Source of the DNA: Trichinella spiralis
Lineage: Eukaryota; Nematoda; Enoplea; Trichinellida; Trichinellidae
NCBI GenBank assembly: GCA_000181795.3
Contig: CM012954.1
Coordinates: 17,084,843 to 17,148,842 of the forward strand
Reading direction: 5' to 3'
Length of the DNA stretch: 64,000 nt
Shown in pieces: positions 11,785 through 24,112 of the stretch. A model generated the notes under the pieces. That model searched no databases. It was not told the origin of the DNA and saw only the letters and a list, made by a program, of their open reading frames with translations. The position numbers and the translations under genes are program-made. Position 1 is the first letter of the stretch; the number at the start of each line of letters is the position of its first letter.

Positions 11785-13880
11785 AAACACCACTGTTCAA
11801 ATGGTGAACAAATTATTGAAGCACAAAAGCAAACATATAAATTTCCATTAAACTCCTTTCCATAGATTATTCAGCAAAACGGCCATTTTTAATTTGCATC
11901 TCAATCGCACAGCACACAAAATAAAGCTGGTGAAAAATGACTAAGAAAGTTATTATAAAAAATATGCAAGTCAACAAATCATACTCTCTTGAAAACTACG
12001 CATATTATTAACTTATAGCGATTATTTTCCATCACTTCATGCTACAACTTCATCTGACTTTCAAAATCATCATGCAGCATAATAATCAAATTTGTTATGC
12101 TTACATGCTTTCAATTTCCATTTAATAACTTCCGATGTCAGATTTCAATTCTTTTCCGTTTGGATAACTATATTTATAGCATTGATTTACAAATCACTAA
12201 GCTTTAAAGGTGACTTGTACTAATTTACATATGCATACAGATAAATAAAAAATTGTAGACTTAATAGATGCCAGGTTGGGAATGTTCAAAGATGCTTATT
12301 AAAAATATAAAATAAATAGTGCAAGCAATCAGTGAATTCCAACAAGCATCTGAGCAAACTCAGACAAATAATAGCATCGAATGTCTTTCCCAAGTTATAA
12401 AAGTACAGATGACTATCACAGATAATATACACTGTCATACCTTTCAATCATAGATAATAACTGAAGAAGAAAATTGAAGTCCAAGATTATACAGTGATAC
12501 AATGAACAATATCAGACCATGAAACTGAATACCAGTAAAGGAGCAAATAGTGAAATATTTTACTTTAGATCGAATAAGATAATTTTCAATTTGTAATAGG
12601 GTAAACATTTCAAGTAATGCACGCTCCATTTACATTTTATATAATATTATGGAAAATATTATTAACATGCAAATTTATTTCACTTCACCAATGTATATCT
12701 TCTTCAAGCTCGTTAAAATACATTTATATGAATGAAAATATTAGTATTCATAATAAGGAAGTAGCGTTGAGTCTCGTCAGGTGAGTGGCATCTATCTACC
12801 TTTGCACGCACAACAGATTACACTACCTATTGAACATCAACCAAACATTGTATAATAAATTGTAAATTACATCCGAGAGTCAACATCTAAACATCTAGCA
12901 ATTTTACAGTAATTACGAGCTAACTTAAAAGTCAGAAAAAAATAATGTAACCTATACTTATACAACAACATTAATAAATAATTCATTCATTTAAAATAGT
13001 AAAAAGTTCAACAAATCATACTTACACATATAAAATCATTTTTTGATAGCACATTGCGCAATTAGTTATTTGACATTCTATAATTATTATAACTGCACAA
13101 TATTAGATTTAAAAAAACTACTAGGAGCAGGTAGAATACAATAAGCACTGATCTGAGTGATAAGTAGAGTAAGTTAGAAAACAATCGAGCTACAAGGAGA
13201 GTCGCTGCAAACGAAAGAATAAGGAAAAATATTTCGCAGATTTGAAGCCGCTTCTTCACATGCAATTCTTTTAGGCGCTAGAGTTTGTCTAATCGCGTAT
13301 GAACAGTACAGAAATTAGATCTGCATGGATTAAAAGATATTTTAAATTGACAAAGCAATTTTGTCATTAACAAAAATTTTCACATCAATATTACATATGT
13401 TTGTACAGTATTTACATAAATACCTGAATTACGTTAATACTGTAATATGATTAGGGTATTACATAACATTTAAAAATTTTTAACAAACTTTAGTTAGGTA
13501 GTTTTTAAATTAAAATATTGTAAATTAATTACCCTTCTGTTCAAAATAGAGTAATGTAAAAGAGTTCAGTATTGGTGGCCAAAAGTTGTTCAGTTGCGTT
13601 AAAAACTTTATTCCTCAAAAGTGGCATATACAATAGCCTCTAATAAGAACAACAAAATTTGAGCCACCTTAAACAAAAATAAAGAATTACACTTAGAAAA
13701 ATGATAACTGTTTATTTTACTTATAAATTCTGAAAAGTGATTTCATAAGAAACGGTCAAATAACCATTTAAAAATCAATAATTAGCATCCTTTCAAATTT
13801 GTCAGACAGTTCTTAAAATTTCTTCAAAATCAACTGATTTATCTGCATTCAGAAAATGAAATAACAATCATAAATGAAAA
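11785..13880. other. AT-rich region with no supported gene
   Basis: A minus-strand open frame at 13062-13277 preceded by a possible acceptor would give a very hydrophobic tail, but no partner exon was found, so it is not called. The right part probably includes the 3' untranslated region of the minus-strand gene that ends at 13881. Confidence 0.4.
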
Positions 13881-14861
13881 TTAAGGAAAAGGAAGACGTT
13901 TAACATTTGGCATTTGTAATGGTGTTGATCGGCTCGTTACTTTCTTCGCAGATCTCACTGCATTGCGTCCTCTTTCTTGAGCTGCTTTCTGTGAAGCACG
14001 ATTGTGGAATGCCATACACGAATATGCCAAATTCTTTAAAACCGATTCACGATATTTGGAACCAACATGCCTCAGCTGAAAGGCCTTTTGCACGTCGTAA
14101 GCGACGATTACGTTCCAAAGGTGAAGGTATTTTGGATCTAAATTACAATTAGGTCGCCTAATTATAGCACAACGGCAGGATTTCGGTCCGCATGGACAAA
14201 TGAAAGATGGATTCGTTTGACCCGCTTCAGCAGGCACCGCGCTACTAGCATTTTTTTGAAGATTGCGCCGGCGTTTGTTTAACGGCTTTGGAGACATTTC
14301 TTGTAAGTCTTTGGGAATTTCGAATCCATATTGATCGAGAACAAACTTTCGATGTTCAGGATATCGATCATATTCTGACAATAATCCAGAAGAATAATAC
14401 GCATATTGCGAATTTAATATATCATTGGAAAATTTAGTTTGCCATTTCTTTTTAAATGAATGAAACTTCAACATTATATCGATATCCATATCTGATACAC
14501 TGTCATTTTCTAGTCCATCCACATTGGCGTCAAATTCCAACAGCAATCGCTTTAACCATTTTCTTTTGCAAATAGTTTCGAAATTAAATAAACTACTCAG
14601 TGGACGTTTTCTGCTTTCGCTGCTTTCTGATGACGAACCACTAGTCTGAAGCGGTGAGTCCGATTGACAAATTTCAAAATTTTCTGGAAATTCCATAGCA
14701 ACCGGCAGAGGTCTTGATATTAAATTTTGAACTTCGTTAATAACCGGTGTTAAGTCCAGAGCCTTGGACAACTTGTAATACTGTAGTGGATAGAACTCGT
14801 CACAAGCATTGGTTTCACGCATAAAATATCGTTCAATTTCCGAATCTTCAAGTTTATGCAT
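13881..14861 (-). CDS. Unrecognised 326-residue protein, probably nuclear
   Basis: A single uninterrupted frame of 326 codons is very unlikely by chance in DNA this AT-rich, so I regard it as a real gene; I do not recognise the family. It has a Ser-rich acidic patch near residues 72-86, basic clusters near 197-201 (KRRRN) and at the C-terminus, and a cysteine-rich stretch near residues 222-240 with the spacing C-P-C-G-P-K-S-C-R-C that could bind a metal. The basic clusters suggest a nuclear protein. The start used is the first ATG of the frame. The frame stays open about 15 codons further upstream to a possible acceptor near 14905, so extra 5' exons are possible. It lies upstream of a shared minus-strand block with UBA3 and YARS2. 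Function cannot be stated. Confidence 0.8.
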   Translation of the reverse strand: MHKLEDSEIERYFMRETNACDEFYPLQYYKLSKALDLTPVINEVQNLISRPLPVAMEFPENFEICQSDSPLQTSGSSSESSESRKRPLSSLFNFETICKRKWLKRLLLEFDANVDGLENDSVSDMDIDIMLKFHSFKKKWQTKFSNDILNSQYAYYSSGLLSEYDRYPEHRKFVLDQYGFEIPKDLQEMSPKPLNKRRRNLQKNASSAVPAEAGQTNPSFICPCGPKSCRCAIIRRPNCNLDPKYLHLWNVIVAYDVQKAFQLRHVGSKYRESVLKNLAYSCMAFHNRASQKAAQERGRNAVRSAKKVTSRSTPLQMPNVKRLPFP

Positions 14862-14905
14862 TTCCAGGGTTGAGGCGAAAGTTTCATAGAACAGTAAAAC
14901 TTTCC

Positions 14906-15957
14906 TAGATTATAAACTAAATTTCTTGATAAAAATCAGATACTGATATATACATTACCTTGAAAACAATTCATAAAAGAAACAACTACGCTTACAAAGA
15001 CATCAAATTGATGAGAATATAACTTGCCTACAGTATCATGTAATCAAGTTCACAAATTTAAATTGTTTAAATATTTATTTGTTACTTATCCATTATATGA
15101 ACAGAAATTAAGAAAAACACCATTAAACAATTTTACTAAAATTCATGACACCTTTTATTACTTATTTTAAAAAGAAAACTTCAAAATGTAATGTCATTTT
15201 AAATAAATATTGAAATTCAGAAAGAACAACAACCACATCTTCATTGACAAAAATCATTAATTTTTTAACAAATGAAACATCAAAATTCAACAAAAAAGGT
15301 TGCAATATTGCATGGAACGCACTTTATACATTTAATGAATAAGGTTAACAAATTTAATTAAGCGCATTCATGCATTACTGTTTAAGCGATAGCAATTTTT
15401 TTTAAACAATTTAACATTCACCAATTTGTAGACTATTTATTTTATTAATATAGAAGTTAAATTAGCAAATGAAGTATGCAGGGCATATGGAATGAAAAGA
15501 CAACATCAAGTCGCAGTAACAGTCAAAATATTGCTTTTCCTTTGGCAAGAGAAACATCATCAAAGACAAGAAACACGACAAAATCAAAGCACAAGGTCAA
15601 AAATAATTATTCATCTGTTTGTCACAGCGTCAATTATTCTAAATTTTTATTCGACAAATGTTGTTTTTCATACTCCATTCCATGAACTTTTGTTTACTTG
15701 GTTTCACACTGACATTTTACATAAATTAAATTACATACTTGACCCGCTGTTATGCAATGCAAATTTACATCACTTAGGCCATTGTCATAAATACGCTTTA
15801 TGTGTACCAAAAAAACAAAGGGCATTGTAATAACTTTTTACAAAATAAAACACTGGGATATGTTTCATATAATTTATAAACACAATGACAACCGATTAGT
15901 AAGGTTATTCGTTTTGAAAAGGAAGTTAATAAAAGTTAAAAAGTAAAATTAAGCAGT
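14906..15957. other. Spacer between the unknown gene and UBA3
   Basis: AT-rich. A plus-strand frame at 15492-15830 has no recognisable motif or splice context. The part near 15850-15957 is probably UBA3 3' untranslated sequence. Confidence 0.4.
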
Positions 15958-18240
15958 TCAACTTTCAATCTGTGCCGCCGTCAGTATCGACAAACGAAAG
16001 GTCAACGTTGACTTCAAGCTGGGATCACTTACATAAATTTCTTCTCCATTCATCAAACCAAGTTCTAAAAATATTTACACAAAACATTAAACTGGAGAAA
16101 ATATCAAACCCGGTTAAACTATACAATACTTAAAAGTCAATCATAATGATATAAATATAGATATAGATATAGATACCACTGACCTTTCAGTGTTTTAGTC
16201 AGATTTCCTCTCGACAGATTTTCAAATCCAGGCAGGCTCGGCACATATAATGCACGACATGTTCCGTGCATGTATGTAATGGATGGAGATGTAAATTCAC
16301 TTTAAAAAGCAAGCATTTCAATTTTTTTTGCACACTTTCTTATTAAACAAAATCGTCGTCCAACTTACAACCTACTGTCCGTTTTCAAAACATTGCATAC
16401 ATTTTCTAGGGTATCATTTTCATTAAATGTTAAAGTTATGGGTTTTCTTGAACACAATTCACAATTTTCCTCAAACAGAAAATACCATAAATTAATATAA
16501 ACAAAAATAAAACAATGTTTACATCACGTTCTAACAACACAGCACCCATGTATATACCTTCCCCATCTTGAAAGTTCATATAATTTTCCAGTGGCATAGC
16601 AGAGCTAGAAAATTTAATCTACAGCTTTAAAATATAAACATGGTAATTTATACAAATTTCATTACCTTGATACTAATTTAAAAACTTCCAAAGCACAAGC
16701 AGCTTAACAAAAAGTCTCATTAAAACGTATACACAATAAAAATTAACGATCTACCAGCTATAACAGCATTTGTTGAAGATACCGCAGGAATTATATTTTT
16801 AATAACCCCTTTGGTCAGTCGAATTGTCACCCCATGAATACCAAATGCACCGGCTCTTTTCACAGCTTCATTATATATCCACTGAATGTGAGCTTCATTA
16901 TCGCCATCAATTTCCATATCTCAATTTTGAACATTTCATAATTGAACGACATTATATATCATTTGCAGTCAAATGAAGCGCTACGGGAAAAGTAAAATTA
17001 CGGAAAATGTTACTGTACTGTTGAATCAAATTCATTAACTTTGCATACATTTACTGACTTTGAAATATCATATTTGTTAGAAAAAAACAAAATTTAACTA
17101 TAAGTAATTTCGTCAATAAAAAAATACCTCCAAATGGATGTTTTTCTGACCACGCAATTCTCTTAACATATTCAATACAATGCTCAGGCGACCTAGGGGT
17201 ATTTGCGATCGTACAAAGCTGATATTGAACCTTGAAAAAGTAAACAACAAAATTAAAAAAACAATAAAGTCAAATTAAATTAAAACAAACTGGAGGTGGA
17301 TATAGTTCAAGCAAACATTCCACGCATGGACTTAAACCAGGCAATATTACACGAACGCTGCCTTTGAAACCTTCAGTCCCACCATCGACTAAAGGAATCA
17401 CAGATGCCATATCAAGTTCACCCTTATCATCGTATCGTAGCAGTCGGACCTAACAAGACAAACAAACTTATAAAATAGCAAATGCATCTGAAGAATGTAA
17501 AGAACCAAAGTTCTGTTGATCCAACGTCTCGCTGAAATAGAATCCAATCCAGCAACAATTACAGCAAAACCTTCAAATATTAATAATTGAAAAAACCAAA
17601 TAAAATAAATAAATTATAATTATACTCTCATAAAATGATAAAGGTTTCTCTTCAATTCGACAAAAATGGCTAAAACGAACATATCCAAAAATCAGTATTA
17701 TTTAAAAGTAGATTTGGAAGGGCATAATATGCAATTGCTAATTATACACGTACGGTGTGACTGAACAAAAAGGTAAGCGTCTCTCTATTGCCTCCGCTGC
17801 CACAATAGCCTTAGACTTACCAATATCTTTTTGCCTGAAAATTCACATATTAACACTACAAGTTAATAAAGCAAAATATGTACCGAAAAAGAAACTGTCG
17901 ATTTAAATTAGATAAATCTATAGTGTCCATGTCAATTACATGAATGCTTCGAAATCCAGAAAGGGCCTATAAACAATATACATCAACATGCATTTCATTA
18001 ATAAATAAACATTACCAAATCTTTCAATAATTCACAACCAAGACCACCAGCACCAATTACAAGAACCCGACATGTTCCAATCAGATCAATATTCTAAACA
18101 TACGCATTAATATACTTTGATCACTTTAACCAAAACATTTTTTCTACATATTTATATACCTCAACACTTGGAACAAACTCTGGATGCGCAAAGGGTCCTG
18201 ATCGTTCGAGAAGTTTTCGAACGCAATGCCAACGATTCAT
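15958..18240 (-). CDS. UBA3: NEDD8-activating enzyme E1 catalytic subunit
   Basis: UBA3 pairs with NAE1 to adenylate NEDD8, form a thioester with it and pass it to UBC12, which activates cullin-RING ligases. Fourteen exons give 427 residues: 18160-18240, 18016-18093, 17884-17966, 17754-17834, 17626-17669, 17506-17570, 17291-17449, 17128-17230, 16755-16919, 16666-16702, 16541-16604, 16369-16469, 16184-16299 and 15958-16064. The ATP-binding loop GAGGLG is at residues 41-46. The family sequence ARRWIN follows, and the catalytic Cys is 203 in QLCTIANTP. Zinc ligands are CVEC (186-189) and CELC (323-326). The C-terminal ubiquitin-fold domain that recruits UBC12 is in the last two exons. The length is close to the human 463. 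The donor of the eleventh exon (GTGTTG) is weak and chosen to keep the frame; the other boundaries are conventional. Confidence 0.95.
16152..16175. repeat. (TAGATA)n short repeat
   Basis: About four hexamer units lie inside the last intron of UBA3. Confidence 0.8.
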
Positions 18241-19105
18241 CGAAACAATACTGTCGTTAAAATAAAAAAATTAAATTCAAAAATTTATTAAAAGCTATAA
18301 GAAAAGCTTCAAGTAAATGTAAAAATTACAAAAATTATTACTGTCGTTCAAAAAATATTAATCACAGTTAATATATAACTTTATATTTTTTCAAATACAA
18401 AACAACTAAAATTAAAATAAAAGAAAGGTTATGAAAGAATAAAAATTTCACATACAGATTACTGTACTTTCAAGTTCAATATTTGACATCAAATTATAAG
18501 CTACTTTAAATATGAAACACACAAGTGTTAATTATTTAGAGCAAAACATCTGGTGAATTAAAATAAACATTATTTTATTAGTTTTCACCAAAATTTGCAT
18601 TATAATTTTCTCTAGACATTTACTAATCAACCAACGCAAAATTCTAGCACTGAAGAATTATCAGATGCCACAACGAAGACATGATAATATAAATATACAA
18701 AATGATGCCATTTCGTAATTTAACCGTATATCATATATATGTTAGAATTTTCCCGATCAATTTAAAGTACTTTTCATGCAAAAAATAATTATTAAAAGCA
18801 ATTGTTATCGTTGAAGAGTTGATCAGTTAAGAAAAAGCAAAATAATTTGTTAGGTCAGGTTTCAAAGTTAATTCAAATTTTATCAAAATTATATAAAGTA
18901 TAAAAAAATTCGTGCATCAAATTAGAATGTCACACTTTTCAGAATTTAAATTAAGCCAATCTTAACATATTAAATGTTAAGGGTATCAGTGAACAGTAAT
19001 TTTAGTAAAAAAAATCAAGTACAATTAAATGGCATGATGCACACATTACAATCATTTGTGAACAATGAAGAAAAGAATGAACAGTTTCGCCAGTGAGAAA
19101 AAAAT
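18241..19105. other. Spacer between UBA3 and YARS2
   Basis: AT-rich. It holds the UBA3 promoter and the YARS2 3' flank on the minus strand. No further gene is seen. Confidence 0.5.
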
Positions 19106-20656
19106 TTATTTCCAACGAACAATAAAATGTTTTCTTCTTCCAATACGCAAAACAGTGAGTAAATTTGAAAGTGAATAAAGTTCATTACCAGTAAGACATA
19201 ACGTCGGATTGGTAATTTTGAAATTGTTCACGTGAAACCCTCCTTGATTAATGGTACGCTCAGCCGTGTTGACATCGTCGAAACAACCGGCTTTTAGCGC
19301 CAAACTGATAGCACTGATGGGTAAAGCTTGCCGAGAGAGCTGTACACCGGGCACTTCACGGCATAAAATATTTAAATCGTTTTCATCCAAATCGCCTATA
19401 CCATGAAGACGGTGGTCGAATAAAATTTCAGTGATTCTCTTCGCCAAAGCTAATCCACTTTCTGAATGAACTAAAAGTGTCAATTGGTCGGCCAGAAAGC
19501 GTTGGGCAATCCTCTTTTCAGGTTGCTGGCAATGATCATCCAAAATTCGCTCCAAATCAGCTTCTGAGCAAAAGCTGAACAACTTCATCATTGACTTGGC
19601 TTCTTCGTCAGTGAGTTGTAAAAAATACTGATAGAACACAAACGATGAAGTTCTAGAACTGCTCAACCAAAGCGAGCTACCAACACTTTTTCCAATCTTC
19701 TCGCCAGTGCTGGACAACATTAGAGGAACCAACAAACCATATGCAGATTGATTGTGAAAAAAGCGAATCAAATCATGACCGGAATGAATGTTGCCAGTTT
19801 GATCAGCTCCACCAATTTGAAGCAAGCAGCCAAATTTTTCGTACAGATGAAGCCAGTCATACGCTTGAAGCGTTTGATAGCTGAAAAAAATATATTCACA
19901 TTACACAATAAGTCAGTGAATTTTACACAAACAAGTTAATATTCTTAACATACGCAGAAAATGTGCTCCATTAATGGAACTTCTCGTCAACAAGATATAT
20001 ATTGTGTGAAAATTTAAATTCACAAAAGAAAAAAAGAAGACAAACCTAAACTCCGCATAACTCATTCCTTCACGGTGAATTCGTTCTCTGATACACTGTT
20101 TGTCCATCATATGTCTAAGGCGAAATGCTCGACCCACAGCATCAAAAAAGTCCAGAACATTCATCTGGTGATACCAATCAGTATTGTCAAGAACAGCAGG
20201 AGTAGACAAAACATTGGTTGAATTGAGAGATATTTTTATTTTTTCAAAATTTCTTAAAATACTTTTCAATGTGAACTCTATACACTGTGAGTTGGATTGA
20301 ATTTCATCTAAACTTAATCTATCACGTTCCACACTTCTGCCGCTGGGATCACCAAGTCTCGACGTGGCACTACCAACAAGAAATATAATTTTGAATCCGT
20401 GCAAATGAAATCTGAGCAACGTACAAACAATTAACAGATTTCCAATGTGTAAACTGTCACCGCTTGGGTCAAACCCAGCATAAATGCAAGGCTGCACTCC
20501 GCGTATAGATTCCAAATTATTTAACAGAGAATCTGGAAATGATGTTTTTATTGCTCCTCGACGAATTGCACATTGAACCGCTTCAACAACATCTGTAGAA
20601 CTCTGAGAAGAGTGATATTTCAAAAACACGCGTAAACAGTGCCAAAAGTGTTTCAT
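19106..20656 (-). CDS. YARS2: Mitochondrial tyrosyl-tRNA synthetase
   Basis: The enzyme charges mitochondrial tRNA-Tyr with tyrosine in the matrix. Two exons (20046-20656 and 19106-19880) give 461 residues, close to the human 477. The class I signature HIGN is at residues 70-73 within GFDPSGDSLHIGN, the family block QIGGADQTGN is at 225-234 and the KMSKS-type loop KIGKS is at 265-269. The bacterial-type organisation separates it from the cytosolic enzyme. A C-terminal S4-like RNA-binding region follows, with INQGGFHVNN near residue 425. The N-terminal residues before about 25 are basic and Ser-rich with no acids at first, consistent with a mitochondrial targeting peptide. The poly(A) signal AATAAA overlaps the stop codon (19105-19110). 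The divergent neighbour is REXO4. Confidence 0.96.
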
Positions 20657-21512
20657 TCACAAAACTTCAAACAACTGATTTCAACATTTCCCAGAACTAC
20701 CACATAATACAGTATACATGAAAGAATAATTTTATTAAACTTTTTAAAATTTATGTTTATTTTTATGTTCATGAAAAACAAGAAAATGCAGGAATTGCTT
20801 TATAAAATTGTTTTTATCCCAACTTCATTATTTTATTTTTTTTATCTTATTTTATCCGCCTGTGTGAGTGCTATGAGCAACTGTGTCAATATTAGCAAAT
20901 GTAACTTGGCATTAGTTTCACTCTTTATTTCAAGTTTAGATGTCGGTCAGTTTACGTTTACTATCATGTTATATTTGCTTATTTGTTCAGATAAACACTT
21001 CACAAAATAAAGTAACATATTTAAGACATCTAATATATTTAGCCAGCTCAGAGAAAAACAGAAAAATAATACAATTTATTATTATAAATATCACTAAAAT
21101 CTATAGCTTATTTAAACAAAACTTTCATTTCAAATTTCAAAACTCCTTATTTATACTTGCATTTCTCTGACAGTTACAGTACCACAAAAAGACACCTATG
21201 CATAATAATCGTCTCACTGTTTAAAAAATATTTCAAATAGAGCCTTTATTTTATATTGGAACACTAATGATTCATGCCGAAGTGATTCTGTTGATTACTT
21301 CAACCTTTTAAATAACTGTAATATTTAACCATTAATTTTGTTTATTAAGCATTTTGGAAAATTGTATAGTATTCTATCATTATAGTCATTTGTTAAAATG
21401 TAAAAATTGCAAACGATTTTTTGCATGTGTGGACAAGTGGAGCTGCTGCTTGTGTTGTTTTGTGAATGCTGTTACCTTCTGAATATTGTCATTTTAGCTT
21501 CATTATTGAAGT
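20657..21512. promoter_or_regulatory. Divergent intergenic region of YARS2 and REXO4
   Basis: This is an 856-base gap between the start codons of two genes transcribed outward, so both promoters should lie here. A plus-strand frame at 20753-21010 is hydrophobic but lacks any recognisable motif or splice context and is not called. Confidence 0.5.
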
Positions 21513-22722
21513 ATGTCAGCGGTAAGTAATGTTAAAACAAGCTTGACAATTCCGAATTCGGAAGGCAACTTTTCAATAAATTGGAAAAATCTGAAGAAAA
21601 TTATAGTTGAAGAACAACAAAAAAGGAATAATGAACAAACTGACCGAACAAACAAACGAAACAGAAAGCCTGTTAAAAAGCGAAAAAGTGAGTTTGATAA
21701 AATGACTATCTTTATTATGACTCTTTATTTACAAAAGATTCGAAAAACGTTGAAATATTGAAATTGACATGTTTCTCACTTTTGAATGGCTTTAGGTAGC
21801 ATTCTTGTATTTTTAAAGCTAGCTCGAATTTCAATTCGGGTGTCTCGTTTCATATATGTAAAAGTAGACTTTTCCAAGATATATTTGAACAGTGTAATGT
21901 TTGTGTAATTTTCAAATGTAAATGATCTCTGAAGGGATGTCTTTTTTTGCTTGATCTGATTCCATGATTTTAGCGAAGAAGTCATCTTCAGAAACAATCG
22001 CTGGTGATGATGATGATGTTCCTCATCCGGAAAGGTAATTTGTCAACTGAAGCAATTTAAAATTAAAAAATATTGTTTAGAATAACGAAAATTATTGCCT
22101 TGGACTGTGAATTTGTCGGTAGTGAAGAAAATGACGATCTTCTAGCACGTGTTTCAATATGCAATTCTGAAGGAAAATGTGTATATGATAAATTCGTCAA
22201 ACCGAATGTTCCAGTTAAAGATTACCGTACTGCAGTCAGTGGTGTCCGAAAGAAAGATCTTATTAACGGTAAGAAGTTTCCATTCACATTCATTATTGAA
22301 CAGCCTGTTATCCATTCATTCAAGCTGACAGTTTCGATGCAGTGCAACGAGAAGTATGTGAAATATTAAAAGGGAGAGTACTCGTTGGTCATAACGTGTC
22401 CAAAGACCTCAGTGTTCTGGCACTTTCTCATTCGAAAAGGATGATTCGCGATACGTCCACTTTTCCACCTTTCCGTAGCTTGGCGAAAACACGCTTTCCC
22501 AAGTTAAAAACTTTAGCAAAACTAATTCTTGGAATGGATATCCAGAGCGGCGAACATTGTTCAGTAAGTAATTATGACAAACGTACATAACAGTGTACAA
22601 TGTTCCTACTTAAATAGATAGAAGATGCACGCGCAACTATGTTTCTTTACAATCAGCACAAGAAACAGTGGGAGAAGTGGATTTCCAAGCAAAAGCTGAA
22701 TAAAAAGAACCAATCTTCATGA
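21513..22722 (+). CDS. REXO4: RNA exonuclease 4, DEDDh family
   Basis: A 3'-5' exoribonuclease of the DEDDh superfamily; yeast Rex4 acts in pre-rRNA processing in the nucleolus. Five exons (21513-21687, 21974-22034, 22081-22268, 22325-22563 and 22618-22722) give 255 residues. Exo I has D87 and E89 in LDCEFVG. The block [20 protein letters not shown] is the REXO4 hallmark. Exo II contributes D169 in GHNVSKDL, and Exo III contributes H219 and D224 in EHCSIEDA. All catalytic residues are present. The N-terminal 60 residues are basic (KKRK near 56) and may direct it to the nucleolus; this part is much shorter than in the human protein (422 residues). A poly(A) signal is at 22746-22751. It is convergent with CNBP, with only 160 bases between the stops. 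The sister family ISG20L2 is a less likely identity. Confidence 0.93.
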
Positions 22723-22882
22723 TTCCTTTTTTGATGTTATTCTTCAATAAAAAGCAAAAGTCACAGAATCATGTTTAATACCCGTGGCATGTACAACAGA
22801 AGAGACGTGGCCTTATTTGATGTATCAAAAAAATTATAACTCAAGCTAAAAATTACTGGCCACTCGCAAACGCCCTCTTCCC

Positions 22883-23628
22883 TCACACATCGCCACCAGC
22901 ATTTTCGCCTTCTTGCTTCGCGTCATTTGCCACTCTATAGAAGAAACGCACTGATAAGCTCGACAGGAACTTAAATAATAAAAAAGAAAAATAGACAAAC
23001 CCTTCGGAGCCACCAGCTTCAGTAGCGGTGTTTGGGCATTCACGCGCCAAGTGTCCGGTGTTACCGCAGGTAAAGCACTTTCGCCCTCCCACATTTCGAT
23101 CTCTGTTAGGGGGATTCGGACAGTCACGAGCGAAGTGCCCCTTCTGATTGCATAAAAAGCACTAAATAAAAAGAGAAAAAGAAGTGCTAAATAAATTAAA
23201 CATATGTAATAAAGCATTGTACCGAAAGCCCACGACCACATTCTTTAGCGAAGTGCCCGCTTTCACCGCAAGTGTAGCACACAGAACGGCCACGCCCATA
23301 AACTCCTCCACCATAGTTACCACGGTAACCACCTCGAACACCGTATCCATCGTAGGCATCGCCTCGAGATTGACAATTTCTTGCCAAATGACCAACTCGG
23401 TTACAGTTGAAACAACGGTCTTTAAAAATTACGAACATTAAATACGTACAAGTTCGAGGATAACTTTCGGGTAATTCGAAGATAATTTAAAAAATTACCA
23501 TTCCCACCACCGCGACTAAAAGCACGACCTCGACCACCGCCTCGACCACCACGGTATCCACCATCTCCAGACTCAGTACAATCTCGCGCAAAATGTCCAG
23601 GTTGATGGCATTTGTAACACTCACTCAT
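22883..23628 (-). CDS. CNBP: CCHC zinc-knuckle nucleic-acid-binding protein
   Basis: A CNBP/ZNF9-type protein, which binds single-stranded G-rich RNA and DNA and promotes translation of ribosomal-protein mRNAs in vertebrates. Four coding exons (23499-23628, 23223-23419, 23001-23161 and 22883-22934) give 179 residues; the human protein has 177. Five CX2CX4HX4C knuckles lie at residues 4-17, 46-59, 91-104, 110-123 and 138-151, against seven in vertebrates. A Gly/Arg-rich stretch follows the first knuckle (residues 23-42), as in CNBP, and a second Gly/Tyr-rich linker is at 65-90. The last exon was placed at the TAG acceptor before 22934 because it gives a short acidic Gly/Asn tail. An earlier acceptor would give a different basic tail. 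A 5' leader exon is likely at about 24070-24110. Confidence 0.9.
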
Positions 23629-24069
23629 TTTCTTCCCAAAATCGATCTACTAAAAACAGTAAAATAAAATCACAAAAAATAAATAATAAATAAAATATCA
23701 AAGTAAGGCAATGAACAGCTGACGAAAAACCGCGTTCTTCCTAAACAACATGTAAAATGCGATAAAACCAAAAAACATGAATCTCACATATAAGAAATTT
23801 AAGATGGATATATCATTATGGAAAAGCAGATTCATCAAAAAGATATTTCATCAATACATGTCTAAAACAAAACAAACTGTAACCTTCGCCTGCAAACCAA
23901 AAAATATGAAAAGGACATGCTGAAAGTACCGAAAGAAATATAATCCCAGCGTGCTGCCGCTGTCAAAATAATAAAGAATTGAAGGAAAGGTAAAATACAA
24001 TCAACAAACATCTAGGACAATCACACTGGACAACAGCGATCAAACAACAGCTACAACCGACCAACTCAC

Positions 24070-24112
24070 CTGCTCAACTGACCACTGCTGCCACAAGAAC
24101 TACCAGCATGCA
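24070..24112 (-). other. Probable CNBP 5' leader exon
   Basis: On the minus strand a strong donor (GAGCAG followed by GTGAGT) ends at 24070. A T-rich acceptor (GTTTTTAG) at 23650-23651 lies about 20 bases before the CNBP start codon. Together they define a leader intron of about 420 bases, with the promoter near 24.1 kb. CNBP genes commonly have a non-coding first exon. The 5' limit is a guess. Confidence 0.55.

Noticed and set aside
13062-13277. Hydrophobic minus-strand frame that could be a two-helix membrane protein tail.
   Set aside because: T-rich DNA easily yields Phe/Leu/Ile frames, and no upstream exon with matching phase was found.
15492-15830. Plus-strand frame of 112 codons.
   Set aside because: No motif, no splice context and a composition expected of random AT-rich DNA; it lies in the spacer beyond UBA3.
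20753-21010. Hydrophobic plus-strand frame between YARS2 and REXO4.
   Set aside because: Low-complexity hydrophobic translation in AT-rich DNA without motif or start context.
22846-23241. Minus-strand frame of 131 codons.
   Set aside because: It is an out-of-frame reading through CNBP exons; the zinc knuckles are in another frame.
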